NCBI GenBank assembly: GCA_027493445.1
Contig: JAOSKU010000001.1
Span: forward strand, 4,107,845-4,171,844
Length of the DNA: 64,000 nucleotides
Reading direction: 5' to 3'
Source: Thermoleophilia bacterium
GTDB taxonomy: Bacteria; Actinomycetota; Thermoleophilia; RBG-16-64-13
Part shown: positions 54,219-61,951 of the stretch, in pieces
Position numbering within the stretch: the first letter of the stretch is position 1
Layout of the letters: each line of letters begins with the position of its first letter
Notes under the pieces: model-generated
Told to the model about the DNA's origin: nothing
What the model saw: only the letters and a program-made list of their open reading frames with translations
Database searches by the model: none
Made by a program: the position numbers and the translations under genes

Positions 54219-56327
54219 ATGGCCGCGAAGAGCGGCCCGTGTTTGTCCTTGCCCGACGGATCCACAGTCGTGGTCGTCGGAGGAGGTCCCGCTGCCGCCT
54301 TCTTCGCCATTCGCCTCCTGAGGAAAGCGAGCGCCACGGGCAGGGCCATCGAGCTCGTCATCCTGGAGAAGGAACGAGACCCCGGCATCTGCCGGTCCCC
54401 CGAGACGTGCTCGTCGCCCGCGGGCTGTCACTACTGCGCCGGGGGTATCTCGCCGCGACTGGCGGACCTCCTCGCAGAGGACGGCCTGACGCCACCCGAC
54501 CACATTGTAGAGGGACGGGTCACCGAGGTCACGGTACATGGGGAGTGGAAGAGCTTCGAAATCCCGGTACCTGAGGGTCGAAAGATGTTTTCGGTGTTCC
54601 GGGGGGCCCGTCCACGGCACCGACCCGGTCGTCATGACAACCTCGATTCGTTCCTGCTCTACCGGGCCGCCCAAGAGGGCGCGAGCATCGTTGCCGCCGA
54701 TGTGCAGGATGTGCGCTACAGCGAGGAAGGCAAGCCGGTGGTGACCTACGTCAGGCAGACGGTCGCCGCGCCAAGGAAGGAAACCTTGGAGGCCGATCTA
54801 GCAGTCTTCGCCGCTGGGGTCAATCAGTCGCCGGGCGCGCAGGTTGCCTCGGTGCCGCTCTACCAGGCGATTGGGCGGCTGCTCCCTCACTTTGTCCCGC
54901 CCAAGATCCGCAAGTCCCTGATTTGCGAGATGCAGGCGGACGAATCGCTTCTTCAATACATGGAAGGCGAGGCGCACTTCGCCCAATACGGTGCCCAGGA
55001 CTTGCGCATCGAGATGTCGTCCCTCTTGCCGAAGGGTCAGATCGTCACCATCGTGCTTCTCGGGAAGAGCGTGGACGAAGCCGGCCCGGGCCAGTACCCG
55101 CAACTGGTAAAGCGGTTCCTGGAGCAGCCCCACATCCGCAGGCTGATCCCGCCGAACGCCAATCTCCGTCCAGTCTGTCTCTGCCATCCGGGAATGACTG
55201 TCCGCATGGCAGGGCAGGGGGTGGGCGACCGGGTCGCCCTCATCGGCGACATGGCCGTCGCCCGTCTGTACAAGGACGGCATCTTCTCGGCCCAAGTCAC
55301 CGCATCGGCACTGGCCGACTGCGTGCTTGAGCAGGGGATAGACCGGGAGAGCCTCCGCCGCAGCTACTGGCCGGTGGTCGAGCAGATCCATCGAGACAAC
55401 GGATTCGGCCGGATCGTCTTTTTCCTGAACCGCTTGATCTTCTCTCGTCCGTTGCTCAGCCGGATGGGGTATCAAGCGCTCATCACCGAGAGAAAGACGA
55501 GGCCCAAGGACAAGCGCCGGCTGGCCGACGTGATGTGGAGGACGGCGAGCGGCGATGATACGTACCGGAGCATCCTGCTGCAGATGCTGCATCCCTCGTC
55601 CGTCTGGTCGATCGCAGTCGGGGGCGTGCTTGTCACCATTCGCAACTACCTGACCGAACGCATCTTCGGCCTGAGCTGGACCGGTTTCGGGCGGTATCCG
55701 ACCGGCGTTCCCGAAGAGAGGGTGGAGGAGAAACGGAGCGAGATTCTGCGGGTTCTGGGCGTGCGCCCGTTCGACGGCCGGCCGCAGGTCGAGCGGATGT
55801 ACTCCATCAGGATCAAGGCCGAAGAGGCGACTGTGTTCCGCCAGCTGGGCAAGTTCGGCGACAGCGATCGCGGGTACTTCACCCCCCGCATGGTTACGGT
55901 CAGGCGGATCGCCGGCGAGCCGAACCAGGTGGGGGCTCTGGTTCGCTACGAGGTCTTCCCCGGGTGGCTGTCGTTCAGTGTCTCGCTGGAGAAGGTGGTC
56001 GAGGAGCGCTACTTGCTCTACCGGGTCATGGACGGCTTCGCCCGCGGAGGCGTCCTCGCGTTCGATATCGATCGAAAGAAGGCGGGGGGCGGCTTTCTCA
56101 CCATCTACGTCGCCTTCAACTTCCCGAGGGGCAAGAGACCACTCTCGCGGATCGGATGGCGCCTCTTCAGGTGGCTATTCCCCGGCTTCGTTCACGACGT
56201 CATTTGGAATCACTCCCTCTGTACGCTCAAGCACCTGGTCGAATTCGAGGAGGGTGTGGCGCAGGGGGTCGATTACACTCGGCGCTATCTGGCACCCGGC
56301 TGGGACTCTCCTTCTCGCCCCTGCTAG
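54219..56327 (+). CDS. FAD-dependent oxidoreductase (geranylgeranyl-reductase-like) fused to an SRPBCC-like domain
   Basis: About 702 residues from ATG 54219; an in-frame start at 54117 is possible, and neither has a strong ribosome site. The FAD-binding motif VVVVGGGPAAAFFAIRLLRK sits near residue 18. A Cys-rich loop follows (GICRSPETCSSPAGCHYCAG), then the middle flavoprotein domain with GQGVGDRVALIGDMAVARLY (second FAD contact). Membrane-associated helices lie around residues 400-510. From ~515 the C-terminal half (VERMYSIRIKAEEATVFRQL, VSLEKVVEERYLLYRVMDGF) looks like a helix-grip SRPBCC domain. The fusion suggests a lipid or polyprenyl substrate delivered by the C-terminal domain (inference). 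It stands alone near the right island end. Confidence 0.75.
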   Translation: MAAKSGPCLSLPDGSTVVVVGGGPAAAFFAIRLLRKASATGRAIELVILEKERDPGICRSPETCSSPAGCHYCAGGISPRLADLLAEDGLTPPDHIVEGRVTEVTVHGEWKSFEIPVPEGRKMFSVFRGARPRHRPGRHDNLDSFLLYRAAQEGASIVAADVQDVRYSEEGKPVVTYVRQTVAAPRKETLEADLAVFAAGVNQSPGAQVASVPLYQAIGRLLPHFVPPKIRKSLICEMQADESLLQYMEGEAHFAQYGAQDLRIEMSSLLPKGQIVTIVLLGKSVDEAGPGQYPQLVKRFLEQPHIRRLIPPNANLRPVCLCHPGMTVRMAGQGVGDRVALIGDMAVARLYKDGIFSAQVTASALADCVLEQGIDRESLRRSYWPVVEQIHRDNGFGRIVFFLNRLIFSRPLLSRMGYQALITERKTRPKDKRRLADVMWRTASGDDTYRSILLQMLHPSSVWSIAVGGVLVTIRNYLTERIFGLSWTGFGRYPTGVPEERVEEKRSEILRVLGVRPFDGRPQVERMYSIRIKAEEATVFRQLGKFGDSDRGYFTPRMVTVRRIAGEPNQVGALVRYEVFPGWLSFSVSLEKVVEERYLLYRVMDGFARGGVLAFDIDRKKAGGGFLTIYVAFNFPRGKRPLSRIGWRLFRWLFPGFVHDVIWNHSLCTLKHLVEFEEGVAQGVDYTRRYLAPGWDSPSRPC

Positions 56328-56831
56328 CTCGCGTCACATGGCCGCCGAGGACAGGTAAAGCCACTTTGTTCTTCGGCGAGTCATCGGGTGTCGATTTCGC
56401 TCGCTCGTTAACCCGTTCGTGCTACAGCTCAGGTGGGGTGGGCTGAAGCTTGACTTTGACTACCTCCGACTGTCCGATCTCGCCACCGCACGATCCCGAA
56501 AGAGAACGACTGCGGTGAACCGACTCCGCCCTCCAGGCGCGCATCCTCCCGTCCTCCAAAACCCAGAAACCAGCCGCCTCAAGGTCCTCAAGTAGGCCGT
56601 TTAGCCTTAAAGGCTGCTCGGACCCGGTCGCCAGCCTCCAGATCGTCACCGAGGAATCCGTGGTCTTGGACCTCCTGAAGAACGCCGGCAACCAGATCAA
56701 CCTGGTCTTCCGATCCGGTTATTCGCGCCTGATTCTGGTTAGTCGCGGTTGATAGGCGATACCGCCCATGTGCTGCGCTATTTGAGCGGCGTTGGTCGCC
56801 TGTGGTCGCCGCTGGTCGGCCGCATCCACCA
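56328..56831 (-). other. Gene-poor stretch before the right repeat
   Basis: About 500 bases. Two short overlapping minus-strand frames (56,422-56,700 and 56,588-56,842) have no recognisable domain. No 5' half of tRNA-Phe is present before the repeat. Confidence 0.4.
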
Positions 56832-56875
56832 CTGAAAATCATGGTGTCCCCGGTTCAAGTCCGGGTCCCGCCACC
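56832..56875 (+). repeat. Right 44-bp tRNA-Phe 3'-half repeat (attachment-site core)
   Basis: Identical to 16142-16185. Here the next base is A, so CCA (56874-56876) is complete, and an intrinsic terminator follows at once. This looks like the original 3' end of the chromosomal tRNA-Phe(GAA) gene, with the 5' half displaced by insertion. Confidence 0.85.
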
Positions 56876-56900
56876 ACGTTGTCATTTCGACAACGTTTTT
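56876..56900 (+). terminator. Intrinsic terminator of tRNA-Phe
   Basis: Perfect stem ACGTTGTC / GACAACGT with loop ATTTC, followed by a run of five T. It begins at the last base of CCA, the usual place for a tRNA terminator. Confidence 0.85.
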
Positions 56901-56939
56901 GCCAGGTCAGCCGCTGCACCGTTGATCGGTGGTCACCTA

Positions 56940-57095
56940 ACAGGCGGCTGAGAAACGACGCTTCGCCGCCAGAGTGCACTGGGTGCGCGCAAGGCTAGGA
57001 CGCAGGGAGCGCCCGTAGCAGCGCTACGGGCGCGACTGAGGACAACGCATGGCGCCGCCCAGTGCGGTCCGGCGGCCGAGGTTTCGTTTTTCAGC
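56940..57095. repeat. Large imperfect inverted repeat with a strong central hairpin
   Basis: The central stem GCGCCCGTAG / CTACGGGCGC (57009-57018, 57024-57033, loop CAGCG) is perfect. Outside it, GCACTGGG and CCCAGTGC, and CGCCGCC and GGCGG, pair as outer arms. No T tract. It fills the gap between the tRNA terminator and the 3' end of rph and may act as a bidirectional transcription stop or be a dispersed palindromic repeat. Confidence 0.5.
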
Positions 57096-57101
57096 AGCCT
57101 G

Positions 57102-59699
57102 CTAAGGCAGGATCTCGACGTACCCGTCCGTTCCATTCACGCGGATCCGCTGCCCATCCCGAATCAGTCGGGTGGCGCGCTCCACCCCCACGACGGCTGG
57201 CAAGCCGTACTCCCGTGCGATCACCGCGCCGTGGGTCATCAGGCCTCCCACCTCCGTCACCAGGCCCTTGATCGCGACGAACAGGGGCGTCCAGCTGGGG
57301 TCTGTGGCGGCGGTGACCAAGATGTCGCCCGGTTCGAGATCGGCCTCCGCCATGTTCAGGATGACGCGGGCCCGCCCCTCGACGGTTCCGGCGGAGACCG
57401 GCAGGCCGACCAGCGCGCCGGCCGGCAAGCTGTCGCGTCGGTACGCCCCGGTGATGACCTCGCCGTCCGACGTGAGCACCCGGGGCGGGGTGAGCGCCTC
57501 ATACGACCGGAATGCGTCCTTGCGCCGGCGGATGAGCTCATCGTCCACCTGGTTCGTGCGCACGACGTCGTGGAGCTCCTGGAGCGTGAGGTAGAAGATG
57601 TCTTCCTTCTCACGAAGTACGTGCGCTCGCACCAAGCGCTGAGCGTCATGCAACAAGGCCTGCTTGTAGACGAAGTATCGGCTGACCATGCCGTACTTCG
57701 GATATTCCCGGTACCCGATAAAAGTCCGGACCCGGTCGATCATCTGCTTGGCCTCCGCTGCCTTCCGCCCGCCGTTGGGCAAGGCCCGCAGGCGGTCCAG
57801 CAGCTCCTGTTCCCTCTCCCGGGCCTCCTGCCGCCCTTGCGCGAAGCGCCGCTCGCCGGCGCCCGGCTCGAAGTTCCTTATGTTGCCGAGGATCATGGGC
57901 ACGAGCGTGGTGGGGCGTTCGCTCCAACGCGGTCTCGTGATGTCGACCTCGCCGACGCAGCGCATGCCGTACTTGTCGAGCCAGCCCCTGATGGCGTCTT
58001 GCGCTTCCCGCCCGCCTGCGAGCTTCGGCAGTTCGTCGAGGAAGCCCTCGTCCTCTACGTGCTCCAGAAACGCCACCACGTCCGGATGCGGGCGGATCGC
58101 GTCTGCGACGTCCAGGAGCGCCAGCCCCATCTCCGACGTGACGTTGTGGGGGACGGACTGCGTGAGCCTGTCGGCCGCGTTCTTCTCGCCCAGCCACGCC
58201 TGCAGGTGCTCATTGAGCCACCAGCTGGCCTCCATGGCCGCCATGAACACCCGATGGCTTTGCGGATCAAACAGGATCCGCTTCAGCTCCTGGATGTCCG
58301 CCAGGATGAAGTCGAGCAGCGCAGCTCCGGACTTGGTCCGGATGTCGCACTTCAAGGCGGCGATGGAGGCCTGGTTGTGCGCGATCAGCTCGTCGACGAT
58401 GGCGGGATCGGTCTCGGTCGGGGCGGGCGCCCCGCCAGCCGGCGCCCCGCCGGGACCCTCGTCCGGGAGGGTTGGGATGAAGTCGCCGCGTTCGAGGATG
58501 GTCTGCAGCGCGTCCCCGATCAATGGATCGGACCTCTCCGCGGCCGCCAAGAAGCCTGCTCGACTCGTTGGCGAACCCAGCAGCTGGGTGACGTCGACGA
58601 ACGGTCTCCCGCCGGCCTCGTACATGGGCCGCCCGGCCGTCAGCTGCCACAGGGAGATCCCCAGCGGTTTCCAGGCGTCGGTCATCATCTGCTGATGACC
58701 GACGGAGACGTAGACGTGGTTCTCGCGGTCGCCGGCCGCGGGGATGGGGAACAGCGTGGTGATCGGCCGGCTCTGGACGATATGGAACTCGTCATCGACC
58801 AGGCACCATTCGATGTCCTGGGGGCAGCCGAAGTGCGCCTCGATCCGCCGGCCCAGCTGTGCGAGCCGCACGACCTGCGCATCCGTCAGTGCGGGCTGCT
58901 GCTGCCGCTCCGGCTCGACCGCCTGCTTCTGCGTCCCGCCTGCCGGCGAGGGCTGAATGGCAAGCTGCTTGGTAGCGATCATCCTGGCGACGACCTCGCC
59001 TTCCCGGACCTTGTACACATCCGCGTTCACCAGGCCGGAGACCAGGGCCTCGCCGAGGCCGAAGCCGGCCTCCACGGAGGCGACCTTCCGGTTGGACGTG
59101 ATGGGATCGGCGGTGAACAGGATGCCGGCTGCCTGCGGGAAGACCATCTGCTGCACGACCACGGCCATGCGGACCTTCCGGTGGTCGATGCCGTTGCGCA
59201 GGCGGTAGGTCACGGCCCGCTCGGTGAAGAGCGAGGCCCAGCACAGGCGGACGTGCCGGAGGATCGCCGCCGGCCCCACGACGTTCAGGTACGTGTCTTG
59301 CTGGCCCGCGAAGGAGGCCGTCGGCAGGTCCTCCGCCGTCGCGCTGGATCGGACGGCGCAGGCGGTTTGTTCGCCGAGCCCGGCGAGCGAGCGGGTGATC
59401 GCCGCCGCCAGATCGTCGGGGACGGCGACCGCTTCGAGGGTCCGGCGGATCTCCGTGCTGAGCGTGCGAATCGTCCCCCGGTCGTCCGGGTCCAGGCGCG
59501 ACAGCCGATCGAGCCGATCGTCGATCGACGGCGCTTCCGACATGATCCGCAGGAAGGCGTCCGTCGTCACGCAGTAGCCGGCCGGCACGCGAACGCCTTC
59601 GATCCGCGAAAGCTCCCCCAGGTTCGCGCCCTTGCTGCCAGCGAGCGCGACCTGCATCTTGTCGATCTCCTCGAGGCCCCGCACGTAGCGCCCGGTCAT
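57102..59699 (-). CDS. rph: Rifampin phosphotransferase (rifamycin-inactivating, PEP-synthase-like)
   Basis: 865 residues from ATG 59699 (GGAGG ten bases upstream), the exact usual length of Rph. The N-terminal ATP-binding domain has GSKGANLGELSRIEGVRVPA, AVRSSATAEDLPTASFAGQQ and VVQQMVFPQAAGILFTADPI. The rifamycin-binding middle carries HNVTSEMGLALLDVADAIRP and YGMRCVGEVDITRPRWSERP. The swivelling C-terminal domain has LVTEVGGLMTHGAVIAREYG with the phospho-carrier His near residue 823. The enzyme transfers the beta-phosphate of ATP to rifamycins and inactivates them. The near-full-length family match separates it from PEP synthase. It follows the arr gene under a RAE-like element. Confidence 0.95.
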   Translation of the reverse strand: MTGRYVRGLEEIDKMQVALAGSKGANLGELSRIEGVRVPAGYCVTTDAFLRIMSEAPSIDDRLDRLSRLDPDDRGTIRTLSTEIRRTLEAVAVPDDLAAAITRSLAGLGEQTACAVRSSATAEDLPTASFAGQQDTYLNVVGPAAILRHVRLCWASLFTERAVTYRLRNGIDHRKVRMAVVVQQMVFPQAAGILFTADPITSNRKVASVEAGFGLGEALVSGLVNADVYKVREGEVVARMIATKQLAIQPSPAGGTQKQAVEPERQQQPALTDAQVVRLAQLGRRIEAHFGCPQDIEWCLVDDEFHIVQSRPITTLFPIPAAGDRENHVYVSVGHQQMMTDAWKPLGISLWQLTAGRPMYEAGGRPFVDVTQLLGSPTSRAGFLAAAERSDPLIGDALQTILERGDFIPTLPDEGPGGAPAGGAPAPTETDPAIVDELIAHNQASIAALKCDIRTKSGAALLDFILADIQELKRILFDPQSHRVFMAAMEASWWLNEHLQAWLGEKNAADRLTQSVPHNVTSEMGLALLDVADAIRPHPDVVAFLEHVEDEGFLDELPKLAGGREAQDAIRGWLDKYGMRCVGEVDITRPRWSERPTTLVPMILGNIRNFEPGAGERRFAQGRQEAREREQELLDRLRALPNGGRKAAEAKQMIDRVRTFIGYREYPKYGMVSRYFVYKQALLHDAQRLVRAHVLREKEDIFYLTLQELHDVVRTNQVDDELIRRRKDAFRSYEALTPPRVLTSDGEVITGAYRRDSLPAGALVGLPVSAGTVEGRARVILNMAEADLEPGDILVTAATDPSWTPLFVAIKGLVTEVGGLMTHGAVIAREYGLPAVVGVERATRLIRDGQRIRVNGTDGYVEILP

Positions 59700-59788
59700 C
59701 GCGATACCTCCAGGGTGGCCGTGCTCTGTTGCACTGCCGTGTCCGGCTGAGCCTGCGGCATGACGGGCTCTTTCGAGCCTCGCGTCTC

Positions 59789-60157
59789 TCACGTCCCCAT
59801 CTCGTTCCCTTTTCTGTCGTGTCGGCCAGTCGGCCGACGGCGACGCATTGAGACACGATCGCCAGAGCGGCATGACTTCGTCGGATTACCCGGATACTTC
59901 TTGTCGGTCAAATTGGGGTCATCCATGATCGGGCCGGTCGGTTCCACTATGTAGATTCTTCCCGGACCTTCGCCGAGGGCCAGCTCCGCCCCCCAAGCGG
60001 CCGCATCCAAAGTGCCGGTCAGGTAGACGTAGCTTGTTGCCCGATCCCGTTTGCCAAAGTTAGGGGGATGGCCGGGCTCCATCAGGTCCCCTGGCTTCAG
60101 GTCGGACTTCGTGCCATGGTAGAACCGCTGCCAACTCAGATCGTCGGTAGCTGCCAT
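59789..60157 (-). CDS. arr: Rifampin ADP-ribosyltransferase with diverged C-terminus
   Basis: 122 residues from ATG 60157, preceded by AGGAG seven bases upstream. Arr signatures are clear: FYHGTKSDLKPGDL with the catalytic His 14, SYVYLTGTLDAAAWGAELAL with the Tyr, GRIYIVEPTGP, and MDDPNLTDKKYPGNPTKS with the Asp. All three catalytic positions known from Mycobacterium Arr are kept. After residue ~102 the sequence turns into arginine-rich residues ending EMGT; the normal last ~35 residues (helix-rich tail) are absent in every frame I checked. It may be weakened or inactive. ADP-ribosylation at C23 blocks rifamycin binding. It is first in the arr-rph unit. Confidence 0.85.
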   Translation of the reverse strand: MAATDDLSWQRFYHGTKSDLKPGDLMEPGHPPNFGKRDRATSYVYLTGTLDAAAWGAELALGEGPGRIYIVEPTGPIMDDPNLTDKKYPGNPTKSCRSGDRVSMRRRRPTGRHDRKGNEMGT

Positions 60158-60234
60158 CGGCTCGCTCCTGTCATACTGCGCTCCTGCGCCGCCGCGCGCC
60201 GGGGCAGGTCCGCCGGCGTCAAGAGCACACGCAT
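60136..60234 (-). CDS. Short leader ORF overlapping the arr start
   Basis: 32 codons from ATG 60234, with TAGGAG seven bases upstream. The product begins MRVLLTPADLPRRAAAQERS. It ends at 60136, inside arr, so ribosomes finishing it pass over the arr ribosome site. This could couple arr translation to leader translation (inference), or be a remnant start of another gene. It lies between the RAE-like promoter and arr. Confidence 0.45.
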   Translation of the reverse strand: MRVLLTPADLPRRAAAQERSMTGASRWQLPTI

Positions 60235-60277
60235 TTCGAGACTCCTATTTACCGTACTTTCCGGCTTGCGGCCGTTC

Positions 60278-60283
60278 ATTGTA
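60278..60283 (-). promoter_or_regulatory. -10 element of the arr-rph promoter
   Basis: TACAAT on the minus strand, 11 bases downstream of the RAE-like palindrome; TTGCGG inside the palindrome lies 19 bases upstream and may act as a weak -35. Confidence 0.55.
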
Positions 60284-60294
60284 CGGCACGACCC

Positions 60295-60313
60295 GGGGCT
60301 TGCCGCAAGCCCC
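60295..60313 (-). promoter_or_regulatory. Rifamycin-associated element (RAE)-like palindrome
   Basis: GGGGCTTGCGGCAAGCCCC on the minus strand. As I recall it, the actinobacterial RAE consensus is a 19-bp inverted repeat GGGGCTTGCGGCAAGGCCC, found upstream of rifamycin-inactivating genes; this differs at one base and is more symmetrical. It lies ~138 bases before arr. Confidence 0.8.
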
Positions 60314-60690
60314 CACCTGCGCTGTAGAATTGAAAGTGGAAAGTCCGTGGTGCGGTCCTTTCCTTGGTCGCGGCACGAGAAGTTCTTCACCCTCTTCAGC
60401 AGGGCCGGGTTAGAATCCGGGTTGCTGGTGGCCCTGAAGGCTGCTTGCTAGGCTTTGGACCGAGTCGGGCAAGTTCAAAAGCTGTCCGGTTAGGACCACT
60501 CAAAGCTCCTGGAAACGAGGGCCTTTGTTCATTGAAACTTTGGCTTCCCCACCCTCTCTGGCCCCGCTTTGCCAACGGTTTGTCAACGCCGGGGTTGGCC
60601 GGGGATGGACTTGGTTCGGTGCGGTTGTCCGAGCGCCTGCGCCTCGCGGAGCTCCACCTACAGGGCTATCCCCTTGGCTTCCTATGTCGG
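60314..60690. other. Gene-free stretch between divergent/convergent units
   Basis: About 375 bases with no credible gene. It holds a short stem-loop near 60,391-60,440 and a 17-base sequence shared with 16,018-16,034. Confidence 0.4.
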
Positions 60691-61287
60691 CTAGTTCTGG
60701 AGAAGCCCGCCCAGCGCATTCTCCAGGGAGTGCGGCGAGATCAGAAGAACGGCGGCTACCCCCAGCAGGACCAGTCCCGCGACCGCAGTCAGTACTCCTT
60801 TGACTTTGAACTCTGTTTCCACCGCCCTGGCCCTGCTCCCCGCCGCTGATGCGGTGCCGGCCTTGGCTCGCATGATTCCGGCAAGAGTCATCGCCAGACC
60901 GGCCGGGCCAGATACCAGTCCCCAGAAGCGAGGGGAGCGCAAGGATTGAGCCCAGAAGGTGTCCATCCCGCCGGTGCTGGTGACTTCGATGATGCTCAGG
61001 GTTATCACTACGGGACCGCCAAGCAACAGAAGCGCGCCGATCAGCCGGGCTCGGACTCCCGTGTGGCGCTCGGTGTACTCGGTGTCGCGGTGCCAGCGGT
61101 CCATACCGACGGCCGCGCCTCGGGCCCGGCCCGTGATCATGATCCGCAGACCTCCGGCAATCACCGCGACTCCGAAGCCGATCGCGGCCAGATTGTACAT
61201 CCAGCGGGTGTCCAGGTACTCTGCGCCGAGGACCGCACCGCCGGTGACGAGCAAAGAAACGACTTGGATGGCATCCAGAACTTTCAC
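60691..61287 (-). CDS. Small multi-pass membrane protein
   Basis: 198 residues from GTG 61287 (AAGGAG seven bases upstream). Five hydrophobic segments are visible: VVSLLVTGGAVLGAEYLDTR, NLAAIGFGVAVIAGGLRIMI, LIGALLLLGGPVVITLSIIE, FWGLVSGPAGLAMTLAGIMR and LTAVAGLVLLGVAAVLLISP. No domain I recognise. It lies upstream of the arr-rph unit on the same strand but ~380 bases from its promoter, so it is probably transcribed separately. Confidence 0.7.
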   Translation of the reverse strand: MKVLDAIQVVSLLVTGGAVLGAEYLDTRWMYNLAAIGFGVAVIAGGLRIMITGRARGAAVGMDRWHRDTEYTERHTGVRARLIGALLLLGGPVVITLSIIEVTSTGGMDTFWAQSLRSPRFWGLVSGPAGLAMTLAGIMRAKAGTASAAGSRARAVETEFKVKGVLTAVAGLVLLGVAAVLLISPHSLENALGGLLQN

Positions 61288-61951
61288 AGACGCTCCTTGT
61301 GCTGCCGTCGACCCTGGAATATGTCCGAGCGGCGGTGTCCGCCTTCCGGTCGAATGATACAAGGCACCGGCGGTCGCGGTAAGTCCTTCCCGGGGGACGC
61401 CATGATCAAGGTTAGGCAGGTCGCAGCTGGCGCGGGAACACAGCGAGTTTAGGAGAGCGGCCAACTGGAAGTCGCTACCGCACAGCCCTTGAGCTTGCAA
61501 CGTCCGGGCGCGGCTGTTCGAACACATGCGACGGCGGTGGTCGTTCCTCAACCCACGGGGAAGCTCGCGAATACCTGCCCCTTTCGGCGCGGCGAACAAC
61601 TCCGATGCATAAGCCGAAGTGAACCAACCCTCGGCGGGAGTCCGCGGTGATGTGCTGCATCCCGCGAGGGCCAATCAATACATGGACTGCGGGATCTACA
61701 GTCCCATCTAAAAGAGGTGTTTGCCGTGCAGTAGCATAGGAATGAACGGTGGGCACGCTGCTGCGACTGTCACCATCCTTCCGTAGTGCGCATGCTTTCC
61801 ACGTAGATAGTCGGCGCCACTGAATGCCGCGGCCGCAGGTATGGCTTTCCAGCCTCCTCTCGGTAGTTCGAGGGGTACCTGCAGTTTACAAAACAGCAAG
61901 AATGGACAATAATGTAAAGCGCAATCTAGCGAGTGAGGAAAGGGGCGAGCC
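61288..61951. other. Gene-free stretch with a possible XRE operator
   Basis: About 660 bases without a credible gene. Near its right end, TTTACA (~61,885) and TGTAAA (~61,915) form a spaced inverted repeat ahead of the XRE-ImmA gene and could be a weak promoter or operator. Confidence 0.35.

Noticed and set aside
57231..59750. Very long plus-strand open frame opposite rph
   Set aside because: It is the antisense shadow of rph caused by high GC; the minus-strand protein matches Rph over its whole length.
60405..60430. tRNA T-arm-like sequence (CCGGG-TTAGAAT-CCGGG)
   Set aside because: The loop lacks TTC, and no acceptor or anticodon arm can be folded around it.
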